From IMG/VR virus record IMGVR_UViG_3300042373_001362, positions 84,356-148,355 of that record: a stretch of DNA of 64,000 nucleotides. One strand, given 5' to 3'. The notes beneath the pieces are model-generated. The model made no database searches and was not told the origin of the DNA. It worked only from the letters and a program-made list of their open reading frames with translations. The stretch's first letter is position 1. Each line of letters opens with the position of its first letter. This DNA is from a virus. Shown piece after piece: positions 39,012 through 44,878 of this stretch. A program made the translations under genes and the position numbers.

Positions 39012-39449
39012 ATGGAAACAGCAACACACGCCGAGCAGATTCTGCAGGCAGACCGTACTATCAGAGACCGCAAGGTTACTTACGTCTGGAAGAATCAGAC
39101 TCTCGATAAGGATTGGGACGGCACGCCTGCAGGCGAACAAGTCGAGATAGAACTACGTCACGACACCAAGCGCAAGCAATACACCGCAACTATTCGACTT
39201 GTTTGGTGGCAACCTAATGACCGTGGATTTACCGTCACCATGTACGCACCATTCGACAACGTGACTTATCCGTCTTCACGCTTTCATAGTCAAGGCGTGA
39301 ACCGATACAGCGATAAGTCGTTTGCGCAATTCGAGACAGATTCTCTTTCTATTGTTTCTGAAGTTCTGCATGAACTCGAGAACTCCGATAGAGACAAGTC
39401 GACAGACACAGTCCTTGTTCGACTACTCGATAAAGTTCTAACTTTCTAA
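39012..39449 (+). CDS. Cassette gene, META-type, beta-rich protein
   Basis: 145 aa, METATHAEQILQADRTIRDR, then several strands (VEIELRHDTKRKQYTATIRL, FTVTMYAPFDNVTY) and a helical C-terminus. No family recognised. Leaderless start. Confidence 0.8.
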   Translation: METATHAEQILQADRTIRDRKVTYVWKNQTLDKDWDGTPAGEQVEIELRHDTKRKQYTATIRLVWWQPNDRGFTVTMYAPFDNVTYPSSRFHSQGVNRYSDKSFAQFETDSLSIVSEVLHELENSDRDKSTDTVLVRLLDKVLTF

Positions 39450-39483
39450 TCGAGAGAGGCCAAGCATCTTATGGTGCTTGTGT

Positions 39484-39517
39484 CTCTCCCTACGGGAGAC
39501 GGGGCTCCCGTAGGGAG
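39484..39517 (+). terminator. Insulator hairpin, perfect 14-bp stem
   Basis: TCTCCCTACGGGAG/CTCCCGTAGGGAGA with ACGGGG loop. Confidence 0.9.
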
Positions 39518-39527
39518 ATTGTCCGGT

Positions 39528-39557
39528 TTGTCGGTTAGGGGGTGGGCATACTAAGGT
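39528..39557 (+). promoter_or_regulatory. Cassette promoter, TAAGGT
   Basis: 6 nt to ATG 39564. Confidence 0.9.
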
Positions 39558-39563
39558 GGGTGC

Positions 39564-39842
39564 ATGGAAACAGCGACAACATACACGGTAACCATTTCAG
39601 ACAATGTGTTCTGCGATTGGAGAACGCGCGGCCTTATTGACAACATCAACGAGGACACCGAGCGTTGCGTAATCGTAAAGAGAACGAAAACACTCTGCAC
39701 ACTGACAATGGATAAAGAAGCACTGAACTACCTCATCAGTGACTTGGAATACCAAATAGAAATCATTCAACAGAACGGCGACGGAGATAGTCCGGCAATG
39801 TTCAAGAGGGCACTAGCAAAACTCAACGCAGCGAAAGGATAA
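39564..39842 (+). CDS. Cassette gene, META-type, unknown
   Basis: 92 aa, METATTYTVTISDNVFCDWR, beta hairpin with CVIVKRTKTLCTLTMD, C-terminal helices. Unrecognised. Followed 4 nt later by a 36-codon gene. Confidence 0.8.
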   Translation: METATTYTVTISDNVFCDWRTRGLIDNINEDTERCVIVKRTKTLCTLTMDKEALNYLISDLEYQIEIIQQNGDGDSPAMFKRALAKLNAAKG

Positions 39843-39846
39843 AGCA

Positions 39847-39957
39847 ATGCGTAACCCATTCATCATCAAGACCGGCCCAAACGAGGGCTACACCTACTTC
39901 CGTCTCATCAAGGCGAAGGCGTATCTTCGCTACTTGCGTATTCGCTACGCAAGGTAG
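39847..39957 (+). CDS. 36-aa basic peptide
   Basis: MRNPFIIKTGPNEGYTYFRL followed by KAKAYLRYLRIRYAR, strongly basic C-terminus. Position directly after a cassette gene supports it; otherwise no evidence. Confidence 0.55.
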   Translation: MRNPFIIKTGPNEGYTYFRLIKAKAYLRYLRIRYAR

Positions 39958-39962
39958 TCGAG

Positions 39963-40001
39963 AAGTATCCGGATACTTACAAGCTGAGTATCCGGATACT
40001 T
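39963..40001. repeat. Two copies of palindrome AGTATCCGGATACT
   Basis: Perfect palindromes at 39963-39978 (AAGTATCCGGATACTT) and 39987-40001, about 23-24 bp apart; likely operator pair. Confidence 0.6.
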
Positions 40002-40036
40002 TACCGGCTGCGTGTCCGGCTATTCTTCCCGGTTAC

Positions 40037-40064
40037 AAATCAGCAGCGGGGCTTCTGCTGATTT
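40037..40064 (+). terminator. Insulator hairpin AAATCAGCAG/CTGCTGATTT
   Basis: 10-bp stem, loop CGGGGCTT; its 3' arm includes the TT of the cassette -35. Confidence 0.85.
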
Positions 40065-40092
40065 GTCGGTCGAGGGGTGGCGTTGCTAAGGT
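40063..40092 (+). promoter_or_regulatory. Cassette promoter, TAAGGT, leadered
   Basis: No start codon at the usual place; leader TCTACAGCGAAAGGGG, ATG at 40121. Confidence 0.87.
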
Positions 40093-40120
40093 GATTACGT
40101 CTACAGCGAAAGGGGACACT

Positions 40121-40414
40121 ATGCCGAACACGGCTATCAAAATCCGTAAAACCAAAAGTGGTAGAGGCGCTATCTACAAACTCGAACCAGCATTGGTTAC
40201 TGAGTCGGGCCCAGTCGAGTACGTCATTTACGAGTGCATCTCGAATAGCCCGACATACGGTGGAATGGTTTCGCCAGTGAAGGTCACAACTCTCGTGGCC
40301 TGCGTACCTTCAGAGAATGGTTACGACACAAAGAGAGCACTTTTCTCTCGCCGATACGACGGCAAGAAACTGTCAGTACAGAAGGCCTTCGAGCAGATTG
40401 GATACTCAGCATGA
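40121..40414 (+). CDS. Cassette gene, basic beta-rich protein
   Basis: 97 aa, MPNTAIKIRKTKSGRGAIYK, several strands and a basic C-terminus. AAAGGGG before ATG. Overlaps the next gene by 4 nt. Confidence 0.78.
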   Translation: MPNTAIKIRKTKSGRGAIYKLEPALVTESGPVEYVIYECISNSPTYGGMVSPVKVTTLVACVPSENGYDTKRALFSRRYDGKKLSVQKAFEQIGYSA

Positions 40415-40644
40415 AACACTATTTCATTGTTTGCTTCGACGCAGAGTCGAACACTTGGGATTGGGATACGGAGCAAGAGGAGGCCTCACTCACTGACGGC
40501 ACTTGCTTCGATGAGAAATCTGGAGAATGGGTTTACGCCTATCTCGGTGATGGTGAGTACATCGACGACGAAGACCTACTGTCAGAACAACTGTGCAGCC
40601 ATCTCAGAATGATGAACAACGAAAGGAAAGCTGCTGCCGAATAG
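40411..40644 (+). CDS. Small acidic protein, unknown
   Basis: 77 aa, MKHYFIVCFDAESNTWDWDT, acidic middle and helical C-terminus. Coupled to the upstream gene through ATGA. Confidence 0.77.
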   Translation: MKHYFIVCFDAESNTWDWDTEQEEASLTDGTCFDEKSGEWVYAYLGDGEYIDDEDLLSEQLCSHLRMMNNERKAAAE

Positions 40645-40660
40645 CGCAGCAAAATTCCGG

Positions 40661-40687
40661 TGCAGCAAGCGAGCGGGGCTTGCTGCA
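40661..40687 (+). terminator. Insulator hairpin TGCAGCAAGC/GCTTGCTGCA
   Basis: 10-bp perfect stem, loop GAGCGGG. Confidence 0.85.
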
Positions 40688-40700
40688 GGTCGTCGGGAGT

Positions 40701-40730
40701 TTGTCGGCTTGGGGTAGGGCCAACTAAGAT
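40701..40730 (+). promoter_or_regulatory. Cassette promoter, TAAGAT
   Basis: 6 nt to ATG 40737. Confidence 0.9.
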
Positions 40731-40736
40731 AAAGAC

Positions 40737-40949
40737 ATGGAAACAGCGATGAACATTCAGGTAACAACGGAACACGAAAATTGCGAATACTGCAATAACT
40801 TCATTGACGGAAGTGTTGAGCAATTTCTCTCCGATGACAGGTACAACGTTGCTAGCGGTTACGGGCACATCACTTCTGCTGGTGGCTACGGTGGCACAAC
40901 GGCAGACGGTGTAACTCACTCCGCTATGGTGCGTTGGGCTACGGCCTAA
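40737..40949 (+). CDS. Cassette gene, META-type with CEYC
   Basis: 70 aa. CEYCNNF early, then a Gly-rich C-terminus (ASGYGHITSAGGYGGTTADG). Unknown function. Leaderless start. Confidence 0.78.
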   Translation: METAMNIQVTTEHENCEYCNNFIDGSVEQFLSDDRYNVASGYGHITSAGGYGGTTADGVTHSAMVRWATA

Positions 40950-41003
40950 CAAAAATTCCGGCAGCGGAAAACACTGCGGCACAAACCAGGCAGCAATGCG
41001 GCC

Positions 41004-41040
41004 ATACATAGGTGCATAGCCCCGCTATGCACCTATGTAT
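41004..41040 (+). terminator. Insulator hairpin, perfect 16-bp stem
   Basis: ATACATAGGTGCATAG/CTATGCACCTATGTAT with CCCCG loop; next base starts TTGTCGG. Confidence 0.92.
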
Positions 41041-41070
41041 TTGTCGGCTTGGGGTGGGCAGTGCTAAGGT
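41041..41070 (+). promoter_or_regulatory. Cassette promoter, TAAGGT
   Basis: 6 nt to ATG 41077. Confidence 0.9.
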
Positions 41071-41076
41071 AAAGAC

Positions 41077-41289
41077 ATGGCAACAGCGAAAACAAAAAAA
41101 CTCAAAGTTCAAGATGTAGTTGGCAACGAAGTGCGTTTGCACTCTCAGCTGTGGATACAGGGATACTGTGACGGTATCTGCACTGGCTACGACAGCAAGC
41201 GTGGAGTGCTCTTCTTCCGTCGTCATGGCCAGCAACTTGATGAGGGTACTTACGAAGTACGCAACATCTCACAGTTTGAATTGCTGTAA
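41077..41289 (+). CDS. Cassette gene, basic beta-barrel-like small protein
   Basis: 70 aa: basic N-terminus MATAKTKKLKVQDVVG then strands EVRLHSQLWIQGYCDGICTG, GVLFFRRHGQQLDEGTYEVR. SH3-like or KOW-like spacing is possible but not certain. Confidence 0.78.
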   Translation: MATAKTKKLKVQDVVGNEVRLHSQLWIQGYCDGICTGYDSKRGVLFFRRHGQQLDEGTYEVRNISQFELL

Positions 41290-41297
41290 GGGAATGA

Positions 41298-41315
41298 GGG
41301 AACCGAAAGGTTCCC
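41298..41315 (+). terminator. Terminator GGGAACC-GAAA-GGTTCCC
   Basis: 7-bp stem closed by a GAAA tetraloop and followed by TTT. Confidence 0.85.
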
Positions 41316-41390
41316 TTTACCCGTATTGAGCCCCGGTATTGGCTGCATCGATTGCGCAGCAGAAATCACTGCGGCACAAAAGTACTGCTG

Positions 41391-41591
41391 CTAGTCTTCC
41401 GGCAAATCGTCGTATTCGTCGAGCCTGGAGATAAGGTCAGCTTTCTCTTCTTCGGTCATCGACAGTGCAGCTTCGCTTGGCCGGTACACCCACTCCCCAT
41501 CTTCTCTCATTGCTACATCGAGCAGCCCGGCTTTCACCATCAGGTATAAGTCGCGGGCCAGGTCATCAGTTGTGTATTCGCTATTTGCCAT
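41391..41591 (-). CDS. Winged-helix-like small protein
   Basis: 66 aa. MANSEYTTDDLARDLYLMVK, AGLLDVAMREDGEWVYRPSE, ALSMTEEEK parallels the gene at 23327 (DDGQWLYSVTEKARQMTEEE), so the two are probably paralogues. TATGCT ends 6 nt before ATG: leaderless. Possible DNA-binding regulator. Confidence 0.72.
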   Translation of the reverse strand: MANSEYTTDDLARDLYLMVKAGLLDVAMREDGEWVYRPSEAALSMTEEEKADLISRLDEYDDLPED

Positions 41592-41597
41592 CCAGGC

Positions 41598-41603
41598 AGC
41601 ATA
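41598..41603 (-). promoter_or_regulatory. -10 TATGCT, leaderless start
   Basis: Minus-strand TATGCT, 6 nt before ATG 41591. Confidence 0.5.
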
Positions 41604-41641
41604 GACCGGATGGCAGCAAAAACACGGGGCTCAAAACAGAT

Positions 41642-41671
41642 TTGTCGGTTAGGGGTGGGGGGTAGTAAGGT
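41642..41671 (+). promoter_or_regulatory. Cassette promoter of ncRNA A, TAAGGT
   Basis: Full TTGTCGG module; downstream is RNA A instead of a protein gene. Confidence 0.87.
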
Positions 41672-41678
41672 GGTTCTT

Positions 41679-41884
41679 GTGAGGGAGACCCACCGCCTCT
41701 CCTCCGATACAACCGAATCGCACCAGTCCCTCCGCAGGATAAGGCTCTGGACAGCAAGCCTCTGATGGGCGTACGACCATCAAGCATCCGCCACAGTCCA
41801 CCCGTCCTCCCTCTCGCGCGATAACTGCTCTAGGCTCGGGGGTGCTAGCCCCAGTATCGGAGGTGGGGCGGGGGGTCTTTTTCT
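41679..41884 (+). ncRNA. Structured RNA A, homologous to RNA B
   Basis: About 206 nt from the expected start to the T-run. Ends pair over 24 positions (41687-41710 with 41854-41877; CCTCCGATAC/GTATCGGAGG and GACCC/GGGTC at the ends), and the 3' arm runs into CTTTTTC, so the closing stem is also the terminator. Inside: hairpin GATGG/CCATC and GGGG/CCCC. Shares GGATAAGGCTCT, CCGTCCTCC and GGGGGTG blocks with RNA B while the closing stem differs in sequence but not in pairing. The rod shape recalls 6S or Ms1 RNA, which bind RNA polymerase; that is a hypothesis. Confidence 0.75.
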
Positions 41885-41917
41885 TTGTGCCAAAAGCGGG
41901 GCTTGGCACAAAGAAAG
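41879..41917 (+). terminator. Insulator hairpin after RNA A
   Basis: TTTCTTTGTGCCA/TGGCACAAAGAAA, loop AAAGCGGGGCT, before the next cassette promoter. Confidence 0.82.
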
Positions 41918-41918
41918 T

Positions 41919-41948
41919 TTGTCGGTCGTGGGTGGCCTGTTCTAAGAT
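41919..41948 (+). promoter_or_regulatory. Cassette promoter, TAAGAT
   Basis: 6 nt to ATG 41955. Confidence 0.88.
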
Positions 41949-41954
41949 TGTCTT

Positions 41955-42257
41955 ATGAAAACAACAGCGAACAACGAAACAAGGGCAGCAATGAACGCTG
42001 CGTATCTAAACCCATTCGTCACGACATTGACTCTTGACGAAGTGCCGCACAAACGCAAATACACAAAAGAGCTGCGGGCTGGAGATTTCGTGGCCGTGTT
42101 TGTCAGCACCTCTCAGAAAGTTTGGGAAGGCTATTTTTCTTGGAAAGAAATCCGGACGATTGCTGCGACCCCTCAGGCCTATGTCCTGAAGTTCACAGAC
42201 GGAACAGACGAACGACACCCAAAGTTCTCAGCAGGTAAATGGGAAGTGATGAAATAA
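41955..42257 (+). CDS. Cassette gene, unknown
   Basis: 100 aa, MKTTANNETRAAMNAAYLNP, then basic linker and strands (GDFVAVFVSTSQKVWEGYF, AYVLKFTDGTDERHP). Leaderless start with ACAGCGAA 6 nt into the gene. No recognised family. Confidence 0.8.
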   Translation: MKTTANNETRAAMNAAYLNPFVTTLTLDEVPHKRKYTKELRAGDFVAVFVSTSQKVWEGYFSWKEIRTIAATPQAYVLKFTDGTDERHPKFSAGKWEVMK

Positions 42258-42260
42258 CCC

Positions 42261-42275
42261 GCCGGAATTTCCGGC
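42261..42275 (+). terminator. Hairpin GCCGGAA/TTCCGGC
   Basis: 7-bp palindrome just after the 41955 gene. Confidence 0.6.
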
Positions 42276-42288
42276 AGCCGCACGCACG

Positions 42289-42311
42289 AGTGGCTAGCCC
42301 CGCTAGCCACT
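42289..42311 (+). terminator. Insulator hairpin AGTGGCTAG/CTAGCCACT
   Basis: 9-bp perfect stem with CCCCG loop. Confidence 0.85.
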
Positions 42312-42338
42312 AATACGTGAGTGCTCCTCTTTCGTAAA

Positions 42339-42368
42339 TTGTCGGTTAGGGGTGGGTGGGTGTAATGT
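42339..42368 (+). promoter_or_regulatory. Cassette promoter, TAATGT
   Basis: 7 nt to ATG 42376. Confidence 0.88.
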
Positions 42369-42375
42369 TGGAGAC

Positions 42376-42672
42376 ATGAACACAACAGCAACAACACACA
42401 CACAGTCAGCCCAACTAATTGACGATGCAACCCGTGAGGGTCGCCTCTATCACTTCAACGGTGGGCAGGCATACATCAAAGCAAGTGAGGACGATGTTCT
42501 CCTAATCATTGACATGACACAGGAAACACCCGACTTCACTTACCACTATGGTGAGTTTGCCTCTAACTACTTCCGTAACAACCACCCACAGCCCACAGAC
42601 AGGGAACCACTTGTTCCGTTCTACGCAGAAGTGGACAAAAGAAAATTGTCGGTTCAGGGTGGGAAGAACTAA
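42376..42672 (+). CDS. Cassette gene whose stop codon is the next -10
   Basis: 98 aa, MNTTATTHTQSAQLIDDATR then YHFNGGQAYIKASEDDVLLI. The tail KLSVQGGKN is read from TTGTCGGTTCAGGGTGGG of the following promoter and its TAA stop is the first half of that promoter's TAAGAT. Function unknown. Confidence 0.8.
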   Translation: MNTTATTHTQSAQLIDDATREGRLYHFNGGQAYIKASEDDVLLIIDMTQETPDFTYHYGEFASNYFRNNHPQPTDREPLVPFYAEVDKRKLSVQGGKN

Positions 42673-42675
42673 GAT
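42646..42675 (+). promoter_or_regulatory. Cassette promoter, TAAGAT, inside coding end
   Basis: Overlaps the last codons and stop of the 42376 gene; 6 nt to ATG 42682. Confidence 0.88.
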
Positions 42676-42681
42676 AGAGAC

Positions 42682-42864
42682 ATGGAAACAGCACAAGCAT
42701 TCATCATCGTCACTTGGTTCTTGGTCAAGTGTGCAGGACTCGCAATCTTTGCAGTCGGCGCATACACCACTATCCAATGGATTAGGAAAAATGTCTCATT
42801 CTTCACTTACGAAGATGTAGACCCATCAGAAGACCCCGACTGGGTTCGGGAAAACTACGGATAA
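42682..42864 (+). CDS. Cassette gene, META-type membrane protein
   Basis: 60 aa, one or two short membrane spans (FIIVTWFLVKCAGLAIFAVG, AYTTIQWI) and an acidic cytoplasmic tail. Function unknown. Followed by ACAGCGACA/TGTCGCTGT and terminator hairpins. Confidence 0.8.
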   Translation: METAQAFIIVTWFLVKCAGLAIFAVGAYTTIQWIRKNVSFFTYEDVDPSEDPDWVRENYG

Positions 42865-42874
42865 CAATCCGTAG

Positions 42875-42917
42875 ACAGCGACAGCGAGAAAGTTCTTGCT
42901 CCCAGTTTGTCGCTGTA
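42875..42917 (+). terminator. Hairpin ACAGCGACA/TGTCGCTGT
   Basis: 9-bp stem with a 25-nt loop after the 42682 gene; may stabilise or end the mRNA. Confidence 0.6.
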
Positions 42918-42931
42918 CTGGTTGAGCAGAA

Positions 42932-42965
42932 AGAGAAAGAGTCACTTTCGGGTGGCTCTTTCTCT
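42932..42965 (+). terminator. Terminator AGAGAAAGAG/CTCTTTCTCT
   Basis: 10-bp stem between the 42682 gene and convergent RNA C. Confidence 0.82.
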
Positions 42966-42987
42966 ATGTGGAGCCCCGGTTCTCCGG

Positions 42988-43193
42988 ACAAAAAGAAAGA
43001 GCCCCAGCAATAAAGCTGAAGCTCCTCTTTCCTTGTGACTCACCATTAGAGCTCTCAAGGAAGAGCTTATGTCTGGTCGTGAGCCAATCCAGCAAGGGGG
43101 ACTTCCTTACCCGATAGTTGGTATCTGCCGATGTCCCTAACCCAATCGAGCTAAGTACGGTTTCGTTCCTCAACAGCAGTGTCCCTGACTGAT
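42988..43193 (-). ncRNA. Candidate minus-strand RNA C
   Basis: Consensus promoter TTGACA-N17-TAATGT (43200-43228) points left into about 206 nt without a credible gene, ending in a stem-loop and CTTTTT (42988-43035). Internal helices: GGCTCAC with GTGAGTC, enclosing GCTCT/AGAGC. The one open frame here starts upstream of the predicted transcription start, so it cannot be read from this promoter. No sequence similarity to RNAs A and B was seen. Confidence 0.58.
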
Positions 43194-43199
43194 AGGTAA

Positions 43200-43228
43200 A
43201 CATTACCAGCATTTCTCCAGCTTGTCAA
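43200..43228 (-). promoter_or_regulatory. Consensus promoter TTGACA-N17-TAATGT
   Basis: Minus strand; one of the best sigma70-type matches in the window, driving RNA C. Confidence 0.75.
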
Positions 43229-43276
43229 CTCAGATAGTCGTGGCCTCAATCTAGGCAACGGGGCTCATTTCCCGAT

Positions 43277-43306
43277 TTGTCGGGTCAGGGGGGGTGGTGA
43301 TAAATT
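43277..43306 (+). promoter_or_regulatory. Cassette promoter of ncRNA B, TAAATT
   Basis: Full TTGTCGG module in front of RNA B. Confidence 0.86.
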
Positions 43307-43312
43307 GGTCTT

Positions 43313-43520
43313 GTGAGCGAGGCTCTTCGCCTCTCCCACACACAACATAAGTGCATAGTCTCCCTTCTGGATAAGGCTCTTGTCACTGCGATATCCTCTC
43401 CACTCTCCGGAAGTGCGATGTTCCCTCCAGTCAGACAATCCGTCCTCCTCTGAATAGACCTCTCCTTATGGGGGTGACGACCTCGTGTGTGGGTGGGGCG
43501 AAGGGGCTCGCTCTTTCTTT
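43313..43520 (+). ncRNA. Structured RNA B, homologous to RNA A
   Basis: About 208 nt. Ends pair over 29 positions (43315-43343 with 43485-43513; CCCACACAC/GTGTGTGGG inner, GAGCGAG/CTCGCTC outer, CTTCGCC/GGCGAAG middle), followed by TTTCTTTT. Shares GGATAAGGCTCT, CCGTCCTCC, GGGGGTG and the CCTCTCC/GGTGGGG stem block with RNA A. The closing stems of A and B have different bases but stay paired, which is covariation support for a functional fold. Confidence 0.75.
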
Positions 43521-43521
43521 T

Positions 43522-43553
43522 ACATAGGGGCAAGCCCCGTCTTGCCCCTATGT
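43522..43553 (+). terminator. Insulator hairpin ACATAGGGGCAAG/CTTGCCCCTATGT
   Basis: 13-bp perfect stem with CCCCGT loop. Confidence 0.9.
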
Positions 43554-43554
43554 A

Positions 43555-43570
43555 TGTTTCACGTGAAACA
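43555..43570. promoter_or_regulatory. Perfect parS site
   Basis: TGTTTCACGTGAAACA between the insulator hairpin and the cassette promoter. Confidence 0.8.
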
Positions 43571-43576
43571 TTGGAC

Positions 43577-43606
43577 TTGTCGGTCAGGGGTGGGTGCGAC
43601 TAAGGT
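43577..43606 (+). promoter_or_regulatory. Cassette promoter, TAAGGT
   Basis: 6 nt to ATG 43613; parS lies 6 nt upstream. Confidence 0.9.
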
Positions 43607-43612
43607 GGGGGT

Positions 43613-43915
43613 ATGGAAACAGCAACAACATTGGAAACATCAGTCGGCAACCAACTCCCAAAGGGAAACGGCTCATTCTCGGTCACTACGATTGTCAATG
43701 GACTGATTATCACGCCAAGCAACTCATCAGCGATTAGTCAAATCAACTACCTCGCTGATGACAGCGTTCTTGTCGTGACATACAGCAACGGTGGTATGTA
43801 CCACTACAAAGAAGTCCCAGCAACGGTGGTATTCCACTTATTGGTTGCCGAGAGTTTTGGGAAGTTCATCAACGCACACATCAAGCCACACTACGAGTTT
43901 CGCAAAATCTGGTAA
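43613..43915 (+). CDS. KTSC-domain protein, copy 1
   Basis: 100 aa, METATTLETSVGNQLPKGNG then a KTSC-type domain: SSAISQINYLADDSVLVVTY, GGMYHYKEVPATVVFHLL, ESFGKFINAHIKPHYEF. KTSC is a small domain often fused to nucleases or RNA-binding proteins; stand-alone function unknown. Paralogues at 44445 and 45589. Promoter region contains parS. Confidence 0.86.
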   Translation: METATTLETSVGNQLPKGNGSFSVTTIVNGLIITPSNSSAISQINYLADDSVLVVTYSNGGMYHYKEVPATVVFHLLVAESFGKFINAHIKPHYEFRKIW

Positions 43916-43930
43916 CAAGTCCCCCCAATA

Positions 43931-43967
43931 GATAGCCCCACCTGATACCCCGTCAGGTGGGGCTATC
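43931..43967 (+). terminator. Terminator, 15-bp stem
   Basis: GATAGCCCCACCTGA/TCAGGTGGGGCTATC followed by GCTTTATT. Confidence 0.92.
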
Positions 43968-43969
43968 GC

Positions 43970-44004
43970 TTTATTACGGGGAAGCCCCGTTTCCCCGTAA
44001 TAAA
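43970..44004 (+). terminator. Insulator hairpin, 14-bp stem, GCCCCG loop
   Basis: TTTATTACGGGGAA/TTTCCCCGTAATAAA directly upstream of the cassette promoter. Confidence 0.88.
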
Positions 44005-44007
44005 GAT

Positions 44008-44037
44008 TTGTCGGTCAGGGGTGGGCCGCGATACAGT
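44008..44037 (+). promoter_or_regulatory. Cassette promoter, TACAGT
   Basis: 6 nt to ATG 44044. Confidence 0.87.
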
Positions 44038-44043
44038 GGAGAC

Positions 44044-44259
44044 ATGAGCAGCGACACAACATACACAGAACAGCAGTACGAAACCATTGAGGAAGTTTGC
44101 ATAGAACACGCCGTGTTTGGTTTCATTGAGGAGTACGGCCTGGTGGAGTCAGACTTCATCAAATGGGCTTCCGACAACGGCGTGAGCTATGAGGACTTAC
44201 TGGACAACATGTACGACCACATCGACGACTTTGTGAAGGACTTGTCCACTTCTCGATAA
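44044..44259 (+). CDS. Cassette gene, acidic helical protein
   Basis: 71 aa, MSSDTTYTEQQYETIEEVCI, helices with many Asp/Glu. Leaderless start with CAGCGACA in the first codons. Unrecognised. Confidence 0.8.
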   Translation: MSSDTTYTEQQYETIEEVCIEHAVFGFIEEYGLVESDFIKWASDNGVSYEDLLDNMYDHIDDFVKDLSTSR

Positions 44260-44266
44260 GGCCGCC

Positions 44267-44300
44267 AGCCCTGACCGATTCCTCCTGGTCGGTCAGGGCT
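44267..44300 (+). terminator. Terminator AGCCCTGACCGA/TCGGTCAGGGCT
   Basis: 12-bp perfect stem followed by TTTATT. Confidence 0.92.
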
Positions 44301-44351
44301 TTATTCTCTCCTGAGCCCCGACTGTCCGGGTGAGAGAGTTCCATAACGAGA

Positions 44352-44378
44352 CTGTACGAACGTACGTACGGGGCTCCC
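44352..44378. repeat. GTACGAACGTACGTACGGGG repeat, copy 1
   Basis: ACTGTACGAACGTACGTAC recurs with one change at 45225; self-complementary GTACG/CGTAC. Confidence 0.55.
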
Positions 44379-44386
44379 ATAGGGAG

Positions 44387-44402
44387 TGTTTCCCGTGAAA
44401 CA
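44387..44402. promoter_or_regulatory. parS-like site, one mismatch
   Basis: TGTTTCCCGTGAAACA, one base from the parS consensus, at the same place relative to the promoter as the copy at 43555. Confidence 0.6.
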
Positions 44403-44408
44403 TTGGAT

Positions 44409-44438
44409 TTGTCGGTTAGGGGTGGGCTGTAATAAAGT
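44409..44438 (+). promoter_or_regulatory. Cassette promoter, TAAAGT
   Basis: 6 nt to ATG 44445. Confidence 0.9.
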
Positions 44439-44444
44439 GGGGTT

Positions 44445-44741
44445 ATGGAAACAACAGCAACATTTGAAACATCACTCGGCAACCAACTTCCTTCGGGCAA
44501 CGGTACTTTCACAGTCCTTGACAGTGGAAACCTCATCATCAGACCAACCTCATCAGCAATCAGCAAAGTCAGTTACCTCATTGGCTCGCAAGTACTTGTT
44601 GTGAAATACAACGGCAGTGAGACCAAATACTTCTATCGGAATGTTCCCGTAGCAGTGGCGTTCCACCTGCTAATCGCTGACAGTTTCGGCAAGTTCATCA
44701 ACGCTCACATCAAGCCCAACTACGAGTTCTGGACAAGTTAG
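44445..44741 (+). CDS. KTSC-domain protein, copy 2
   Basis: 98 aa, METTATFETSLGNQLPSGNG then SSAISKVSYLIGSQVLVVKY, ETKYFYRNVPVAVAFHLL, DSFGKFINAHIKPNYEF. Close paralogue of the 43613 product, including the upstream parS-like site and the terminator downstream, so the whole cassette was duplicated. Confidence 0.86.
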   Translation: METTATFETSLGNQLPSGNGTFTVLDSGNLIIRPTSSAISKVSYLIGSQVLVVKYNGSETKYFYRNVPVAVAFHLLIADSFGKFINAHIKPNYEFWTS

Positions 44742-44760
44742 CCCCACCAGCCCCCCAACA

Positions 44761-44799
44761 GATAGCCCTACCCGATACTCCTAGTCGGGTAGGGCTATC
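44761..44799 (+). terminator. Terminator, 15-bp stem
   Basis: GATAGCCCTACCCGA/TCGGGTAGGGCTATC then GCTTTTC; related to the 43931 terminator with compensatory changes. Confidence 0.92.
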
Positions 44800-44804
44800 G
44801 CTTT

Positions 44805-44838
44805 TCCCATAGGGAAGCCCCGCTGCCCCTATGGGAGT
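44805..44838 (+). terminator. Insulator hairpin TCCCATAGGG/CCCTATGGGA
   Basis: 10-bp stem, loop AAGCCCCGCTGC. Confidence 0.85.
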
Positions 44839-44842
44839 GGAC

Positions 44843-44872
44843 TTGTCGGCTTGGGGTGGGTGCTGCTAAATT
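44843..44872 (+). promoter_or_regulatory. Cassette promoter, TAAATT
   Basis: 6 nt to ATG 44879. Confidence 0.9.
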
Positions 44873-44878
44873 GGAGTT

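Noticed and set aside
41679-41764. Short GTG frames at the start of RNAs A and B
   Set aside because: They stop after few codons, are not conserved between the two RNAs and cross the closing stem.
41649-41909. Minus-strand frame opposite RNA A
   Set aside because: No promoter or ribosome site; arises from the GC-rich structured RNA.
43060-43150. tRNA-like D-arm (TTAGCTCGATTGGGTTAG) in RNA C
   Set aside because: No matching acceptor or T arm (no GGTTCGA-type loop).
42964-43212. 82-aa minus-strand frame
   Set aside because: Its start codon lies upstream of the predicted transcription start of RNA C and the promoter -10 is inside it; composition is not protein-like.
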